A stretch of DNA of 64,000 nucleotides from Corydoras sp. C115 (taxonomy: Eukaryota > Chordata > Actinopteri > Siluriformes > Callichthyidae). The notes below the pieces were generated by a model. It was not told the origin of the DNA. It made no database searches and was given only the letters and a program-made list of their open reading frames with translations. The DNA is taken from contig JAFMOC010000024.1 of the NCBI GenBank assembly GCA_019802505.1, positions 804,001 to 868,000 on the forward strand, given 5' to 3'. Below are positions 9,699-20,462 of the stretch, in pieces. Each line of letters opens with the position of its first letter. Within the stretch, counting starts at the first letter, position 1. The position numbers were made by a program, and so were the translations under genes.

Positions 9699-10812
9699 GG
9701 CCTAGTGGTTAGCATGTTCGCCTCTCCACACTGGGGATCCAGTTTCGAATCCCAATCTGGGTGGAGCTTCCATGTTCTCCCCGTGTCCGTATGGGTTTCC
9801 TCCGGGTTCTCCGGTTTCCTCCCACAGTCCAAAAACATGGATCAAGATGAATTATATGCTCTAAATTGCCCCATATAGAGAGTGTCTGTATAAGTGAGTG
9901 TGCCCAGCGATAAATTGGTAGCCTGTCCTGGGAGTATCTACCCAGCACCTGAACACGGTTTCCCCTCGATATGCACATGGGAACCCACACCCCCCCTTAC
10001 TGTAAAGATGAACTTTGTAGTTTCTTTGTAGAACCTAGATCCCCAGTAGTGAGAGCAGTGGAGGCTGGTGCTAAAAAATTGAGGTGGGCGTAAACAAAAG
10101 AAAATATTTAAAAGATACAAAACACAAATCTTCAAAAATAGCTTTATTTAAACATGAATTTTGACCTTCCCGGTTCGAATCCCAATCTGGGTGGAGCTTC
10201 CATGTTCTCCCCGTGTCAGTGTGGGTTTCCTCCGGGTTCTCCAGTTTCCTCCCACAGTCCAAGAACATGGATCAAGATGAATTATATGCTCTAAATTGCC
10301 CCATATAGAGTGTGTCTGTGTGAGTGTCTGTATAGGTGAGTGTGCCCAGTGATAAATTGGTAGCCTGTCCTGGGTTTCCCCTCGATATACGGTTTCCCCT
10401 CGATATGCACATGGGAACCCACACCCCCCTTACTGTAAAGATGAACTTTGTAGTTTCTAGAACTAGAAAAAGTTGTTAAAAGAAACAAAACACAAATCTT
10501 CAAAAATAGCTTAATTTAAACATGAATTTTGACCTTCCCGGTTCGAATCCCAATCTGGGTGGAGTTTCCATGGTCTCCCCGTGTCCGTGTGGGTTTCCCC
10601 AGGTTCTCCGGTTTCCTCCCACAGTCCAAAAACTTGGATTAAGGTCAACTGAATTCTCCAAATTGTAGAGATTGTGTGTGCCCAGCGATAGATTGGCGCC
10701 CTGTCCTTGGTGTATCTGCCCAGCGCCCGAAACGTTCTCCCCTGGATGGGCATGGGGAACCCCCGTGACCCTAGTGTAGGATAAAGCGGAAGATAATGGA
10801 TGGATGGATGAA
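9699..10812 (+). repeat. Compound tandem repeat of SINE-A plus other sequence
   Basis: Three + oriented SINE-A bodies (about 9699-9999, 10170-10437 and 10538-10812) are separated by two related spacers. Each spacer holds CTTACTGTAAAGATGAACTTTGTAG, AAACAAAACACAAATCTTCAAAAATAGCTT and CATGAATTTTGACC. The junction GACCTTCCCGGTTCG recurs at 10163 and 10531, a 368-bp unit. The last SINE ends GATAATGGATGGATGG followed by ATGAATTTTGCCC, resembling the spacer end, so that copy may carry its own target duplication. The spacer start resembles MITE-T. Confidence 0.8.
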
Positions 10813-11370
10813 TTTTGCCCTTTTTTTTACTTCTGGCCTGCAAATTTCTCAATAACATTCCTGTTAAAGTCAGTCATCTCTGTGATTAGTGTTTTCTCTG
10901 ATGAGAACATGGCCAATGCATTCAGCCTGTCCTGATCACTAGCTGTCCTCCATCACTTGCTGCTGTATTTGTAAATTGGGACGATCCGGTCCAAACTCCT
11001 TTATCCTCTTTTTTTTTTTTTTCCAGTGAACTCTTTGTAAAAGCATTTTTTATAAAGACAAAACTGAATCTTCTTTCATTTTGATGCGACTCCAGTCTGT
11101 AAACATTAAGGGTGAGTTGAACTAATGAACGTCACCTGAGTTAATGAGTCGATTCGGAAATTGTCCAATTAATAAAATTAACCAGTAGTAACACACTGCC
11201 AATAGTGACGCACTAGAAGGAGGGAAAAACCTAAAAATAACCAATTAAAAATCAGGCTCAGGTCACATGCTTGCCAAAAGTCTGTGTGCCCACATACACA
11301 CTCATTAGACAGGCGCTCCGCATATAGTAAGTGTACACAATGGGAGCAGTTGCATGTATTTATTTATTTA
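10813..11370. other. Low-copy spacer, no gene seen
   Basis: Sequence with a T-run near 11010-11025 and no recognised repeat or coding region. Confidence 0.4.
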
Positions 11371-11738
11371 TTCATTCATCCATTATCTTCAGCTTTATCC
11401 TCTATTAGGGTCGTGGGGGGGGGGTTGGTTCAACATGAATGTCGTGGGGGGGTTCAACATGAATGTCTCGGACACTGGGCAGATTGACCCAGGACAGGGC
11501 GCAAATCTATCGCTGGGCACACACTCACTCACACAGACGCACTCTATATGGGGCAATTTGGAGAATTTAAATTGACTTGATCCATGTTTTTTTTTTGGAC
11601 TGTGGGAGGAACCCAGAGAACCCAGAGGAAACCCACGTGGACACGAGGAGAACATGGAAACTCCACCCAGATTGGGATTCGAACCTGGATCCCTAGTGCT
11701 GAGAGGAGAACGTGCTAACCACTAAGCCACCGCGCCCC
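11371..11738 (-). mobile_element. SINE-A, near full length
   Basis: Runs from ATTCATTCATCCATTATCTTCAGC to GCTAACCACTAAGCCACCGCGCCCC. It has a local duplication of GGTTCAACATGAATGTCG just after the G-run (about 11425-11467). The flanks are TATTTATTTATT-like on both sides, consistent with a low-complexity target. Confidence 0.82.
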
Positions 11739-12390
11739 ATATTTATTTATTCTTTTAATAAATTCTAACATAGACACACAGTACAAATAAATACATTTCT
11801 TATGAACTATTTTGCAGTTCATAATTAATTCATTTAATATCTGAACAATTTTAAGAAGGGGGGTGGGGTAACGCCCCAGCGCCCCCTATGGACCAGCCAG
11901 CTGCTGAGTGAGAGGCAGATTTGTCCATAGTAAAAAAAATTATATATAATTGTAAGGGAAGATAACAGGTCCTAGGTTAGAAATGGATGCTGTGTCCCTT
12001 TAAAAGTACAGCCTTACTGAAAATAGCAGTCAGCAGATTGGTAAACACTGCTGTCGACTAATCCTTGCTAAATTGGTAATAGCAGGTTTTGTTTGCAAAT
12101 GTGTTCCGAAGGTATTAGCAGGACGAAGCGGCGTGTCGACTCCGAAAGCGGCGGCGGAGATGCACTGGTACATCATGGCAATGGAAGCTGTCAATGTTGT
12201 GAGTGATGACTCACACAGTGTTGTTTACCCATTCAATGCCAAGCCTGATGGACAAATATTCACACTCGGACAGGACAGGGCACACGTTGGTGGTGGTGGA
12301 GTCCCTGGGGTCACCAATAGAAGTCACTACTGGTTTCATATGGAGGATTTATTCTTGGGATCTTCTTTTTCTTTTTCGCCGTGGTGACGC
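11739..12390. other. Unresolved region with an open frame
   Basis: A + frame at 12073-12387 encodes about 100 residues without SINE-derived sequence, in moderately GC-rich DNA, but I recognise no domain and see no convincing splice sites. It ends where a SINE-A begins. It may be an unknown repeat or a chance frame. Confidence 0.3.
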
Positions 12391-12582
12391 TATCCATCCA
12401 TCCATCCATTATCTTCCACTTAATCCTCTACTAGGGTCATGTTTTTGGACTGTGGGAGGAAACCGGAGAACCCGGAGAAAACCCATGTGGACACAGGATG
12501 AACACGGCGGAAACTTTACCAATAGCAGGTTTCGCACCTGGATCCCCAGTGCTGAGAAGACGTGCTAACTATCTCACCACTA
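12391..12582 (-). mobile_element. SINE-A with internal deletion
   Basis: The tail CATCCATCCATTATCTTCCAC joins directly at GGGTCATGTTTTTGGACTGTGGG, so the C-run and CA-rich segment are missing. It ends in a degraded head near 12580. Confidence 0.8.
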
Positions 12583-12810
12583 ATCTGAAAAGATAGATTG
12601 GTACCCTGTCCTCGGTGTATCTGCCCAGCGCCCAAAACGTTCTTAGTGGTTTTGTGGTTAGCATGGGAACCAAACTCTCAACGCTAGGGATTCCCGGTTC
12701 AAATCCCAATCTGGGTGGAGATGTTTCCATGTTCTCCCCGTGTTCACGTGGTTTTCCTCCGGGTTCTAAGGTTTCCTCCCACAGTCCAAAAACATGGATC
12801 AAGTCAGCGG
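12583..12810 (+). mobile_element. SINE-A fragments at the start of the 184-bp array
   Basis: A 3' piece (AGATTGGTACCCTGTCC to GTTCTTAG) is followed by a head-to-core piece with GATTCCCGGTTCAAATCCC and CCTCCCACAGTCCAAAAACATGG. The array begins where the core reaches AGTTATCCAAATTGC. Confidence 0.75.
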
Positions 12811-13508
12811 AGTTATCCAAATTGCACTATATAGAGATCGATTGGCGCCCTGTCCTGGGAGTATCTGCCCAGCACCCAAAACATTCTCCCCTGGATGGGC
12901 ATGGGAAACCTGGTGGTACCGGGAATCAAAGCAAGGTTCTTTAACCAGCCTGCCTGGGTGTATCTGCCCAGCGCCCGAAACGTTCTCCCAGCGGAGTTAT
13001 CCAAATTGCCCCATATAGAGATAGATTGGCGCCCTGTCCTGGGAGTATCTGCCCAGCACCCAAAACATTCTCCCCTGGATGGGCATGGGAAACCTGGTGG
13101 TACCGGGAATCAAAGCAAGGTTCTTTAACCAGCCTGCCTGGGTGTATCTGCCCAGCGCCTGAAACGTTCTCCCAGCGGAGTTATCCAAATTGCCCCATAT
13201 AGAGATAGATTGGCGCCCTGTCCTGGGAGTATCTGCCCAGCACCCAAAACATTCTCCCCTGGATGGGCATGGGAAACCTGGTGGTACCAGGAATCAAAGC
13301 AAGGTTCTTTAACCAGCCTGCCTGGGTGTATCTGCCCAGCGCCTGAAACGTTCTCCCAGCGGAGTTATCCAAATTGCCCCATATAGAGAAAGATTGGCGC
13401 CCTGTCCTGGGAGTATCTGCCCAGCACCCAAAACATTCTCCCCTGGATGGGCATGGGAAACCTGGTGGTACCGGGAATCAAAGCAAGGTTTTTTAACCAG
13501 CCTGCCTG
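12811..13508 (+). repeat. 184-bp SINE-derived tandem array
   Basis: AGTTATCCAAATTG recurs at 12811, 12995, 13179 and 13363, an exact 184-bp period over about 3.8 units with very few differences between units. Each unit joins the 3' part of SINE-A (ATTGGCGCCCTGTCCTGGG, CTCCCCTGGATGGGCATGGG) to CCTGGTGGTACCGGGAATC, a GGTTCTTTAACCAGCC segment and a second SINE-A piece (GTATCTGCCCAGCGCC). The near-identity implies recent amplification or homogenisation. Confidence 0.93.
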
Positions 13509-14105
13509 TTGTAAATGTGTCATGGTCCCCCAATCAGAATTGTCCTCTGGACTGCAATACTTAATAACTATGTCATTAAAAATGATATTTGAAGTATTAA
13601 ACAGCACACAACGACACTCGCAATGATGCTTCAACTGCCAGGAGACGACAGATTCGTAACATTATGATTAACAGCGTGAGACTGGGATGGCCAGACGCAG
13701 GTAAGACCATTAGTTTAGCAGGCGGAAGGGCATGCAGGGTATGTAGCTTGTAGGCAGCACAAGTGGAACATGATCTGACAAAACATTATACATCCTGACG
13801 CACGGTCTCCCACCAGTACTTACGCTCAATTAATTAAATAGTATGCACTACCCCCTAAGTGCAGCCCGCTAAGAGCCAAATGTGCACATGAAATAAGATG
13901 AGAGCAGAGGCTTGCAGGCAGACGAGTGAGATGTGGGGGACAATCGGGGGGAGCTGGGTTCCCTAAGAGACACATTTTCAATTTCTTCATCCAGTTCCCA
14001 GTGGACGGAACAGAAAAAGCAGACACTGGGTAGGATGGGAGCAGGATTACTAGTATTAGTGGGGTTAATAATTTAGAGATGAGACAGTGTTGTGTCTGCT
14101 TGATC
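13509..14105. other. Low-copy non-coding segment
   Basis: About 600 bp with no recognised repeat. A - frame at 13826-14107 has a hydrophobic, leader-like start but no identifiable domain or exon structure. Confidence 0.4.
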
Positions 14106-14490
14106 ATTTACATTTACATTTAGAAGATACTTTTAACCAAAGCAACTTACAAATAACGGTGGCTTAGTGGTTATCATGTTCTCCTCTCAGCACTAGGGAT
14201 TCCCGGTTTGAATCCCCAACTGGGTGGAGTTTCCATGTTCTCCCCGTGTCTGCGTGGGTTTCCTCCGGGTTCTCCGGTTTCCTCCCACAGTCCAAAAACA
14301 TGGATCAAGTCAATTGAGTTCTCCAAATTGCCCCATATAGAGTGTGTTTGTGTGCGTGTCTGTGTGAGTGAGTGTGTGCCCAGCGATGGATTGGCGCCCT
14401 GTCCTGGGTATATCTGCCCAGCGCCCGAAACGTTCTCCCCTGGATGGGCATGGGGAACCCCCCCCCGCATATGACTTACAAATATGAGAA
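14106..14490 (-). mobile_element. SINE-V tail fragment split by a SINE-A
   Basis: CATTTACATTTAGAAGATAC and CCAAAGCAACTTACAAATA match the reverse complement of the UnaL2-type tail. The sequence is interrupted at 14156-14473 by SINE-A and resumes as ACTTACAAATATGAGAAC. Confidence 0.75.
14156..14473 (+). mobile_element. SINE-A with exact duplication but no tail
   Basis: Perfect 11-bp duplications ACTTACAAATA (14145-14155 and 14474-14484) enclose 318 bp running from ACGGTGGCTTAGTGG to CATGGGGAACC(C)nGCATATG. The head lacks its first few bases. The usual GACCCTAATAGAGGATAAAGCGG tail is absent, although the duplication lies immediately beyond. The inserted copy therefore ended at the C-run, or the tail was lost precisely. 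Confidence 0.9.
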
Positions 14491-14553
14491 CACACAAGAA
14501 GGAACCAGCTACACTGTAGTACTGCAAGATCTGATCATTAGCTAATTTCATTG

Positions 14554-14849
14554 CGGGCAGCACGGTGGCTTAGTGGTTAGCATGTTTGCCTCTCAGCGCT
14601 AGGGATTCCCGGTTCGAATCCCAATCTGGGTGGAGTTTCCATGTTCTCCCCGTGTCTCCTCGGGTTCTCCAGTTTCCTCCCACAAGTCCAAAAAATGTGG
14701 ATCATGCTCAATTGAATTCTCCAACTTACCCCATATAGAGTGTGACTGTGTGCCCCGCACCCGAAACGTTCTCCCCTGGATGGACATGGGGAACCCCCCC
14801 CCCCGACCCTAGTAGAGGATAAAGCAGAAGATGATGGATGGATGGATGG
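14554..14849 (+). mobile_element. SINE-A
   Basis: Head GCGGGCAGCACGGTGGC, box B GGTTCGAATCCC, tail GGATAAAGCAGAAGATGATGG(ATGG)n. The flanks TTTCATTGC and TTTCAATGC are a probable 9-bp target duplication with one mismatch. Part of the CA-rich segment is deleted. Confidence 0.88.
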
Positions 14850-14869
14850 TTTCAATGCCTTGATTTATT

Positions 14870-15100
14870 TCATCCATCCATCATTCCATCCATCCATTAT
14901 CTACCACTTATCCAGGTCCAGGTCGCAACCTAATCAAAGAAGACCAGACGCCTCTATCCCTAGCCACCTCTTCCAGCTCTTCAGAAGACACACCGAGGCC
15001 TTCCCAAGCCAATCGAGAAACATAATCTCTCTGAATTGTCCTTGCCCCAACCACCTTAGCTTGTTCCTCTTGACGTGGAGAAGTAGAGGCTGTACTCACT
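14870..15100 (-). mobile_element. RTE/Rex3-type LINE, 5'-truncated 3' end
   Basis: The - strand carries the last part of a reverse transcriptase reading frame followed almost at once by GGATAAGTGGTAGATAATGGATGGATGG. That 3' end is nearly the same as the SINE-A tail, and the stop codon (14908-14910) lies inside the shared GGATAA motif. From family knowledge, very short 3' UTRs ending in GATG repeats are typical of the fish Rex3/RTE group. The 5' side is truncated near 15100, as expected for incomplete reverse transcription. Confidence 0.85.
14908..15100 (-). pseudogene. LINE reverse transcriptase C-terminal fragment
   Basis: Reading leftward, one frame (about 15041-15098) gives PLLLHVKRNKLRWLGQ. 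After a frame change, a second frame gives RDYVSRLAWEGLGVSSEELE, then a VWSSLIRL block and PGPG before the TAA. I recognise both as the conserved C-terminal region of fish RTE-type retrotransposon polymerases, where the blocks are normally separated by about 30-40 residues. That part is deleted here. It is non-functional. Confidence 0.8.
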
Positions 15101-15103
15101 ACT

Positions 15104-15695
15104 TTCATTCATTCACTATTCTCCGCTTAATCCCCGTGTCTGTGGGTTTCCTCCAGGTTCTCTGGTTTCCTCCCACAGTCCAAAAACATGGATCAAGGTC
15201 AATCAAATTCTCCAAATTGCACCATATAGTGTGTGTGTGTGTGAATGAGTGTGCCCAGCGATGGATTGCTGTCCTGTCCTGGGTGCATCCCAGCACCCGA
15301 CACGACATGTTCTCCCCTGGATGGGGAACCCCCCCAGACACGACCCTAGTAGAGGACAAATCGGAAGATAATACATCCATCCATTTACTTCCACTTTATC
15401 CTCTCCTGGGGTCGTGAGGGGTTCCCCTTGCCCATCCAGGGGAGAACGTTTCGGGCACTGGGCAGATACACCCAGAACAGGGCACCAACCCATCACAGGA
15501 TACACTCTCACTCACACACACACACACACTCTATATGGGGCAATTTGGAGAATTCAATTGACCTTGATCCATGTTTTTGGACTGTGGGAGGAAACTGGAC
15601 ACGGGGAGAACATGGAAACCACCCAGATGGGGATTCGAACCGGGAATCCCTAGCACAGAGAGGAGAACATGCTAATCAAAAAGCCACTGTGCCGC
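15104..15695. mobile_element. SINE-A pair, tail to tail
   Basis: A short - tail piece (15104-15130) joins a + oriented core-to-tail copy (15133-15378, ending GACAAATCGGAAGATAATAC). This abuts a - oriented copy (15375-15695, CATCCATCCATTTACTTCC to AAGCCACTGTGCCGCC). Together they form an inverted pair sharing the GATG-type tail. Confidence 0.8.
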
Positions 15696-17204
15696 CTGCG
15701 GAAGATAATGGATGATTTTATTATTATTTTTTTATTTTTTATTATTATTGTTGTTAATATGCAGAAGGTTTATTAATGTTGCTACTTTTCTTGAACTTGT
15801 TTAATTACTATTCTAGCTAACAGGAGGGTAGACCTCAAAAGGATGCAGGACTTATAGTATCCGTTTTAATCTCAACAAACATAATTCAAATGCATTAGAC
15901 AATGTAGAGAACCCTAATGTGCTTGTCGTGTTTATCACCAACCTCCAAAAACCACGTTACAAATCCCGTGTTTACTCCAAACCAGTTTGCACCTGACGTG
16001 TTTTCAGAACCTGCTGAAGGTTAAATGCTTGAACTGAATACAATATTTAAATCATTATTATCCGCAGCGTGCGCACTGCACCCTCCCTCCCTAATTTCCA
16101 GAATGACTCTTGATTATCCAGTGAACTTTCCCGTACAATGTCACGGGCCTACTTTAATTGAGCTCGCGGTCCGCTGTCATATTTCCCATGAATCACACTT
16201 TTTTTCGACATCTGGAACTTGAACCTAATTTGGGTGCCTTCACAGCCTATCAGAGTCGAGCAATCATCTGTAATTAAACTCAGATTGTGCCATCTAAGCC
16301 AAGGTCAGCCCTAGATAATGTTTCACGGATTGTACCAATTATAGCATTCGTTCCAGAGCTGGCACTTAGGCCAACCTTGAATCAGAGCTTCGAGCCTCTG
16401 CGGCACAGGCCCAGAACGTCTGTTTAGAAGGTCTGCAGCTGCACCGTTTTCAAGCTGTTAAATTGTGAAACTCTACTCTTGGAAAATAGAATTATCTTTT
16501 TTTTTATTATTATTCACGCAAAATCCACCTAGCATCACACATTTGGGAAGCAATATCTCTTTATTATTTTTCCGCCGTTTACAAACCCAGGATTCCGGCT
16601 CATGGGGTGGAATCGGATTAAGAAGCCTTGCATGTGATTACTAGAAAATAACTAATATGCATTTGCGAGGCAGTGCAGTGGAATCGGAATATGGATGCCC
16701 TCCAGCTATTGATTCATTCTTTTAAAAGTGGCCTAGGCTTTTAGTGTTCTTACATATCAGATGCTCAATGCTGCTGTCCCTCTGGCAGTTTTGCAATACT
16801 TTTGATGGCTGCTATCGGGAACTTTCCCACTCTAAATTATTGATGGATCACAGGATAAGTGGCCCTCCGAAGCTTTCTTCCTAACTTTCTTTAAAGCTCA
16901 AAGCTGGAGAGTTCAGGTTTGTCGAAGCTAAAAAGAAAAATCTTGAGAAAATAATAAAATAATAACAAAAAAATCCCGACTATTGATTCAACCGCATGCC
17001 ATTTTCAGGCTTCGGCACTGCAGCCACGTATTTGAAATTCAATGACATTTAGCGGATCTAAAGATCCTGTGGCAAAATATATATTATTTTCAAAGTAGCA
17101 TTAGGAAAATAAATATGGTTTATTCAAATTTATGTACGAACTGAAAACAATTGGTTAAAGTTGTAAGAAGATGTGAGCCATTTGGAATTTTAATGACTGG
17201 ATCC
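15696..17204. other. Long repeat-free block, candidate conserved non-coding DNA
   Basis: About 1.5 kb with no SINE, microsatellite array or convincing exon, in a neighbourhood where such gaps are rare. The part from about 16060 to 16460 has balanced composition, several TAATTA/TTAATT-type homeodomain-like cores and no long open frame. This resembles developmental enhancers (inference only). Confidence 0.4.
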
Positions 17205-17531
17205 CATCTATCCATTATCTTCCACTTTATCCTCTACTAGGGTCGCGGGGGGTTCCCCATGCCCATCCAGGGGAGAACGTTTGGGGCGCTGGGCAGATAC
17301 ACCCAGCACAGGGTGCCAATCTATGACTGGGCACACACTCACACACACAAACACACTCTATATGGAGCAATTTGGAGAATTCAGTTGGCTTTGATCCATG
17401 TTTTCAGACTGTGGGAGGAAACCCACGTGGACATGGGGAGAACATGGAACCTCCACCCAGATTGGGATTCAAACCTGGAATCCCTAGCGCTGAGAGGAGA
17501 ACATGCTAACCACTAAGCCACTGTGCAGCCC
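17205..17531 (-). mobile_element. SINE-A
   Basis: Tail CTATCCATTATCTTCCAC to head GCTAACCACTAAGCCACTGTGCAGCCC. One GGAGAACCCGG block of the core is deleted. Confidence 0.88.
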
Positions 17532-17591
17532 TGACAGGATACAATAGATAATAAACAATGTGGATTTATATACAAATTAATGAAGTAGGGT

Positions 17592-17822
17592 TATAGTTAG
17601 CATGTTCTTCTCTCAGCGCTGGGGAATCCCGTTCGAATCCCGATCTGGGTAGAGTTTGCCCCATATAGAGTGTGTCTGTGTGAGTGAGTGTGTGCCCAGC
17701 GATGGATTGGCACCCTGTCCTGGGTGTATCTGCCCAGCGCCCGAGACGTTCTCCCCTGGATGGGCATGGGGAACCCTCCCTTGCAACCCTAGAGGATAAA
17801 GCGGAAGATAATGGATGGATGA
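17592..17822 (+). mobile_element. SINE-A with core deletion
   Basis: The head (TTAGCATGTTCTTCTCTCAGCGC) and box B region (CGTTCGAATCCC) join directly to GCCCCATATAGAGTGTGTCTG, removing the shared core. It ends in AGATAATGGATGGATG. Confidence 0.85.
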
Positions 17823-17827
17823 TCGTA

Positions 17828-18040
17828 TAGATGAACTTTTGTAGTTCTCCAATTACCAACTGTAGTCCATTCGTTTGTCCATGATGGCGCTAGAGGGATA
17901 CTAATTATTTTAGAACAGAATAGTGTTACCGAAGCATGTAGTGAAACAAATGGACCGCAGTCTGTAATCGTAGAGCTACAAACTAGTGCAGCTGTATGAT
18001 AAGTAGAACTGATAGTGGACATTAAGTGGAGAGGTGGAGG
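17828..18040. mobile_element. MITE-T fragment, palindromic
   Basis: TAGATGAACTTTTGTAGTTCTCCAATTACCAACTGTAGTCCATT is mirrored by AATGGACCGCAGTCTGTAATCGTAGAGCTACAAACT, the same subterminal inverted repeat seen at 37720-38249. It lies directly after a SINE-A tail. Confidence 0.65.
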
Positions 18041-18410
18041 TGCCGTGCCGTATAAAAAGTCAGCTCTTTTCTAGTAATGAGCATCATGAATCAATGGGAA
18101 CCTCCACCCCTTTTGCAAAAGATTGGGCAACTCTGTTTAAATTGCAAGTGGGATCGATATGAAGCAATGCTTTAAAAAGACTTTTTCATTTTAATTTTTA
18201 AATGCTTTATTCGTTATTTATGGCATCGATTATTTCCTTCTCTTTACTTTTTTCTTTACTTTTCAGCCTCTTGGGAAAAAAATAACTACCATAAATATTT
18301 ACATTGATATTTAATAAATTAGCTGAGGCCTTAATCCAAAGCAGCTTACAACATAGAGGACCTAAATGTACCATAACTACTGAACAGCCAGACTTTACAT
18401 TAGATTTTGA
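18041..18410. other. AT-rich spacer
   Basis: No recognised gene or repeat. T-rich in the middle. A short stretch near 18330-18350 (AATCCAAAGCAGCTTACA) resembles a decayed SINE-V tail. Confidence 0.4.
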
Positions 18411-18880
18411 TCAGGGTCGCGGTGGGGTTCCCCATGCCCATCCAGGGGAGGCGCTGGGCAGAGGACAGGGGGCCAATCCATAGCTGGGCACACACTCACT
18501 CACACAGACACTCTATATGGGGCAATTTGGAGAACTCAATTGACTTGATCCATGTTTTTGGACTGTGGGAGGAAATTGGAGAACCCGGAGGAAACCCATG
18601 CTGACACGGTGAGAACATGGAAACTCCACTCAGATTGGCATTCGAACAATGAATCCTAGCGGTAAGAGGAGAACATGCTAACCACTAAGCCATCGTGCTG
18701 CCCACACACACTAAATATGGATAATTAAGATAAGGACAATTTAAAGCAATTCACCTTGAATCCATGTCTCTGAAATGTGGGAGGAAGCCGGTGAACCTGG
18801 AGGAAATCTATGCGGACATGAAACACGAAACTCCATCCAGATCGGGGTTCATACCTAGATCTTATATGAGAACGTGCCAC
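18411..18880 (-). mobile_element. Two SINE-A fragments in series
   Basis: The first (18411-18702) lacks the tail and runs to AACCACTAAGCCATCGTGCTGCCC. The second (about 18705-18880) is older and diverged, with CACCTTGAATCCATG, GTGGGAGGAAGCCGG and a decayed box B. Confidence 0.78.
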
Positions 18881-18917
18881 TGATCAGGGCTTTTTATACT
18901 TTATAATTCTGCCTTTA

Positions 18918-19226
18918 GGTGGCATGGTGGTTTAGTGGTTAGCGCGGTCGCCTCTCAGTGCTAGGGATTCCCGGTTCGAATCCCCATCTGGGTGGAGTTT
19001 CCATGTTCTCTCCGTGTCTGTCCAAAAAAGTCAAAACATGGATCAAAAGTCCAAAAACATGGATCATGTCAATTGAATTCTCCAAATTGCCCCATATAGA
19101 GTGTGTCTGTGTGAGTGAGTGTGTGCCCAGCGATGGATTGGCGCCCTGTCCTGGGTCTATCTGCCCAGCGCCCGAGACGTTCTCCCCTGGATGGGCATGG
19201 GGAAAACCCCCCCGCAACCATGAATG
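18918..19226 (+). mobile_element. SINE-A with 13-bp target-site duplication
   Basis: Perfect repeats AATTCTGCCTTTA lie at 18905-18917 and 19227-19239. The 309-bp element starts GGTGGCATGGTGG and ends at ACCATGAATG, so most of the GGATAAAGCGG tail is missing. The core contains a small duplication of CCAAAAACATGGATCA-like sequence, and the GGGTTTCCTCCGG block is deleted. Confidence 0.92.
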
Positions 19227-19286
19227 AATTCTGCCTTTATTTGTAAAATTATCAGGATTAATTGAACTACTTATAAATGAACGCGA

Positions 19287-19451
19287 TCGGCACTGTGTCT
19301 TAGTGGTTAGCAGGTTCGATTCTCAGGTTCGACTCTCAATCTGGGTGGAGCTTCCAAGTTCTCCTCGTGTCCACATGGGTTTCCTCCTGGGTCTCCGGTT
19401 TTCTCCTACAGTCCAAAAACATTGACCAAGGTCAAGTGAATTTTCCAAATA

Positions 19452-19488
<37 letters not shown>

Positions 19489-19870
19489 GGGGGGGGGGGT
19501 TCCCATGTCCATCCAGAGGGAGAACAGTTCGTCGCTGAGCAGATACACCCCGTACAGGGTGCCAATGCATCACCAGGCCGTCAACCCGGGTGGAGTTTTC
19601 ATGTTCTCCCCTTTCCATATCCTTTTGGGTTTACTCTGGGTTCTCCAGTTTCCTCCCACAATCCCAAAACATGGATTCAAGGTGAATTGACTGCTCTAAA
19701 TTGCCTTTATTCTGCGTGTCTGTGAGAGTGTGTGCCCAGCGATAGATTGCAACCTGTCCTGGGTGTATCTGCCCAGCGCCCGAAACGTTCCCCTGGATGG
19801 GCATGGGGAACCCCCCTCCCCGCGACCCTATCAGAGGATTAAGTGGAATATAATGAGCTGAGATGATGAG
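19287..19870. mobile_element. SINE-A mosaic
   Basis: + head and core (19287-19450), a GT/TA microsatellite (about 19451-19488), a G-run with a - oriented piece (19489-19578), then a + oriented core-to-tail piece (19579-19870). The orientation changes imply more than one insertion or inversion. Confidence 0.75.
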
Positions 19871-20462
19871 ATATTAAATGCCACTGGAACATTCATCAAA
19901 TTATCCGTTTGTTCATTATCACCCTCGAGTAATCATTACAACGCATTACTCAGGACGCTAGAAGTGATGGCAAGTGATGCCTAACAGCAATGTGGATCGA
20001 ATCTGGAAAAAAAGAGTTTAAACAATAATAAAACAGCAGAATGAAAAATAGAAACATGCCTGTTGCTGTGGGCTGTTACTTATCCCAGGTCTGGATGATA
20101 TATTATGGTGCCATTCGTCAGATTTTGTGACTTAATTCAGCGAACGGGGTGTAATTCCCTGTTTCAACCCATAGATGGCACTGCACTAATAGAATTACCG
20201 GCCTGCTCCAAGCAAGCGCGGTCCAATCCACAGCATGGCCGCTGTGTTCCTTCAAAAATATATTGTTTTATTAGAAATATGTCTGAAATATCTAACATAT
20301 GAACGTGATATTAACATATCCTAATCCTCTGTGTGGTCTCTGATGAAGTAACTTAAATTCTCAGTCATTACTTATGTTTCGAGCAAAGGTCTTGGGGAAT
20401 TAGCATGGTCATTACGAGGGAAGGGACCTGGGTTTTGTTCCGTCTTTGTGTAATGGAACCCA
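19871..20462. other. Low-copy non-coding segment
   Basis: About 590 bp without a recognised repeat. The + frame at 20105-20302 shows no domain. Confidence 0.4.

Noticed and set aside
12073..12387. Open frame without SINE sequence
   Set aside because: No recognised domain or splice signals. Runs into a SINE-A. Reported only as unresolved.
12811..13508. Regular direct repeats that could suggest a CRISPR array
   Set aside because: Units are contiguous 184-bp SINE-derived repeats without unique spacers, in a vertebrate-type genome.
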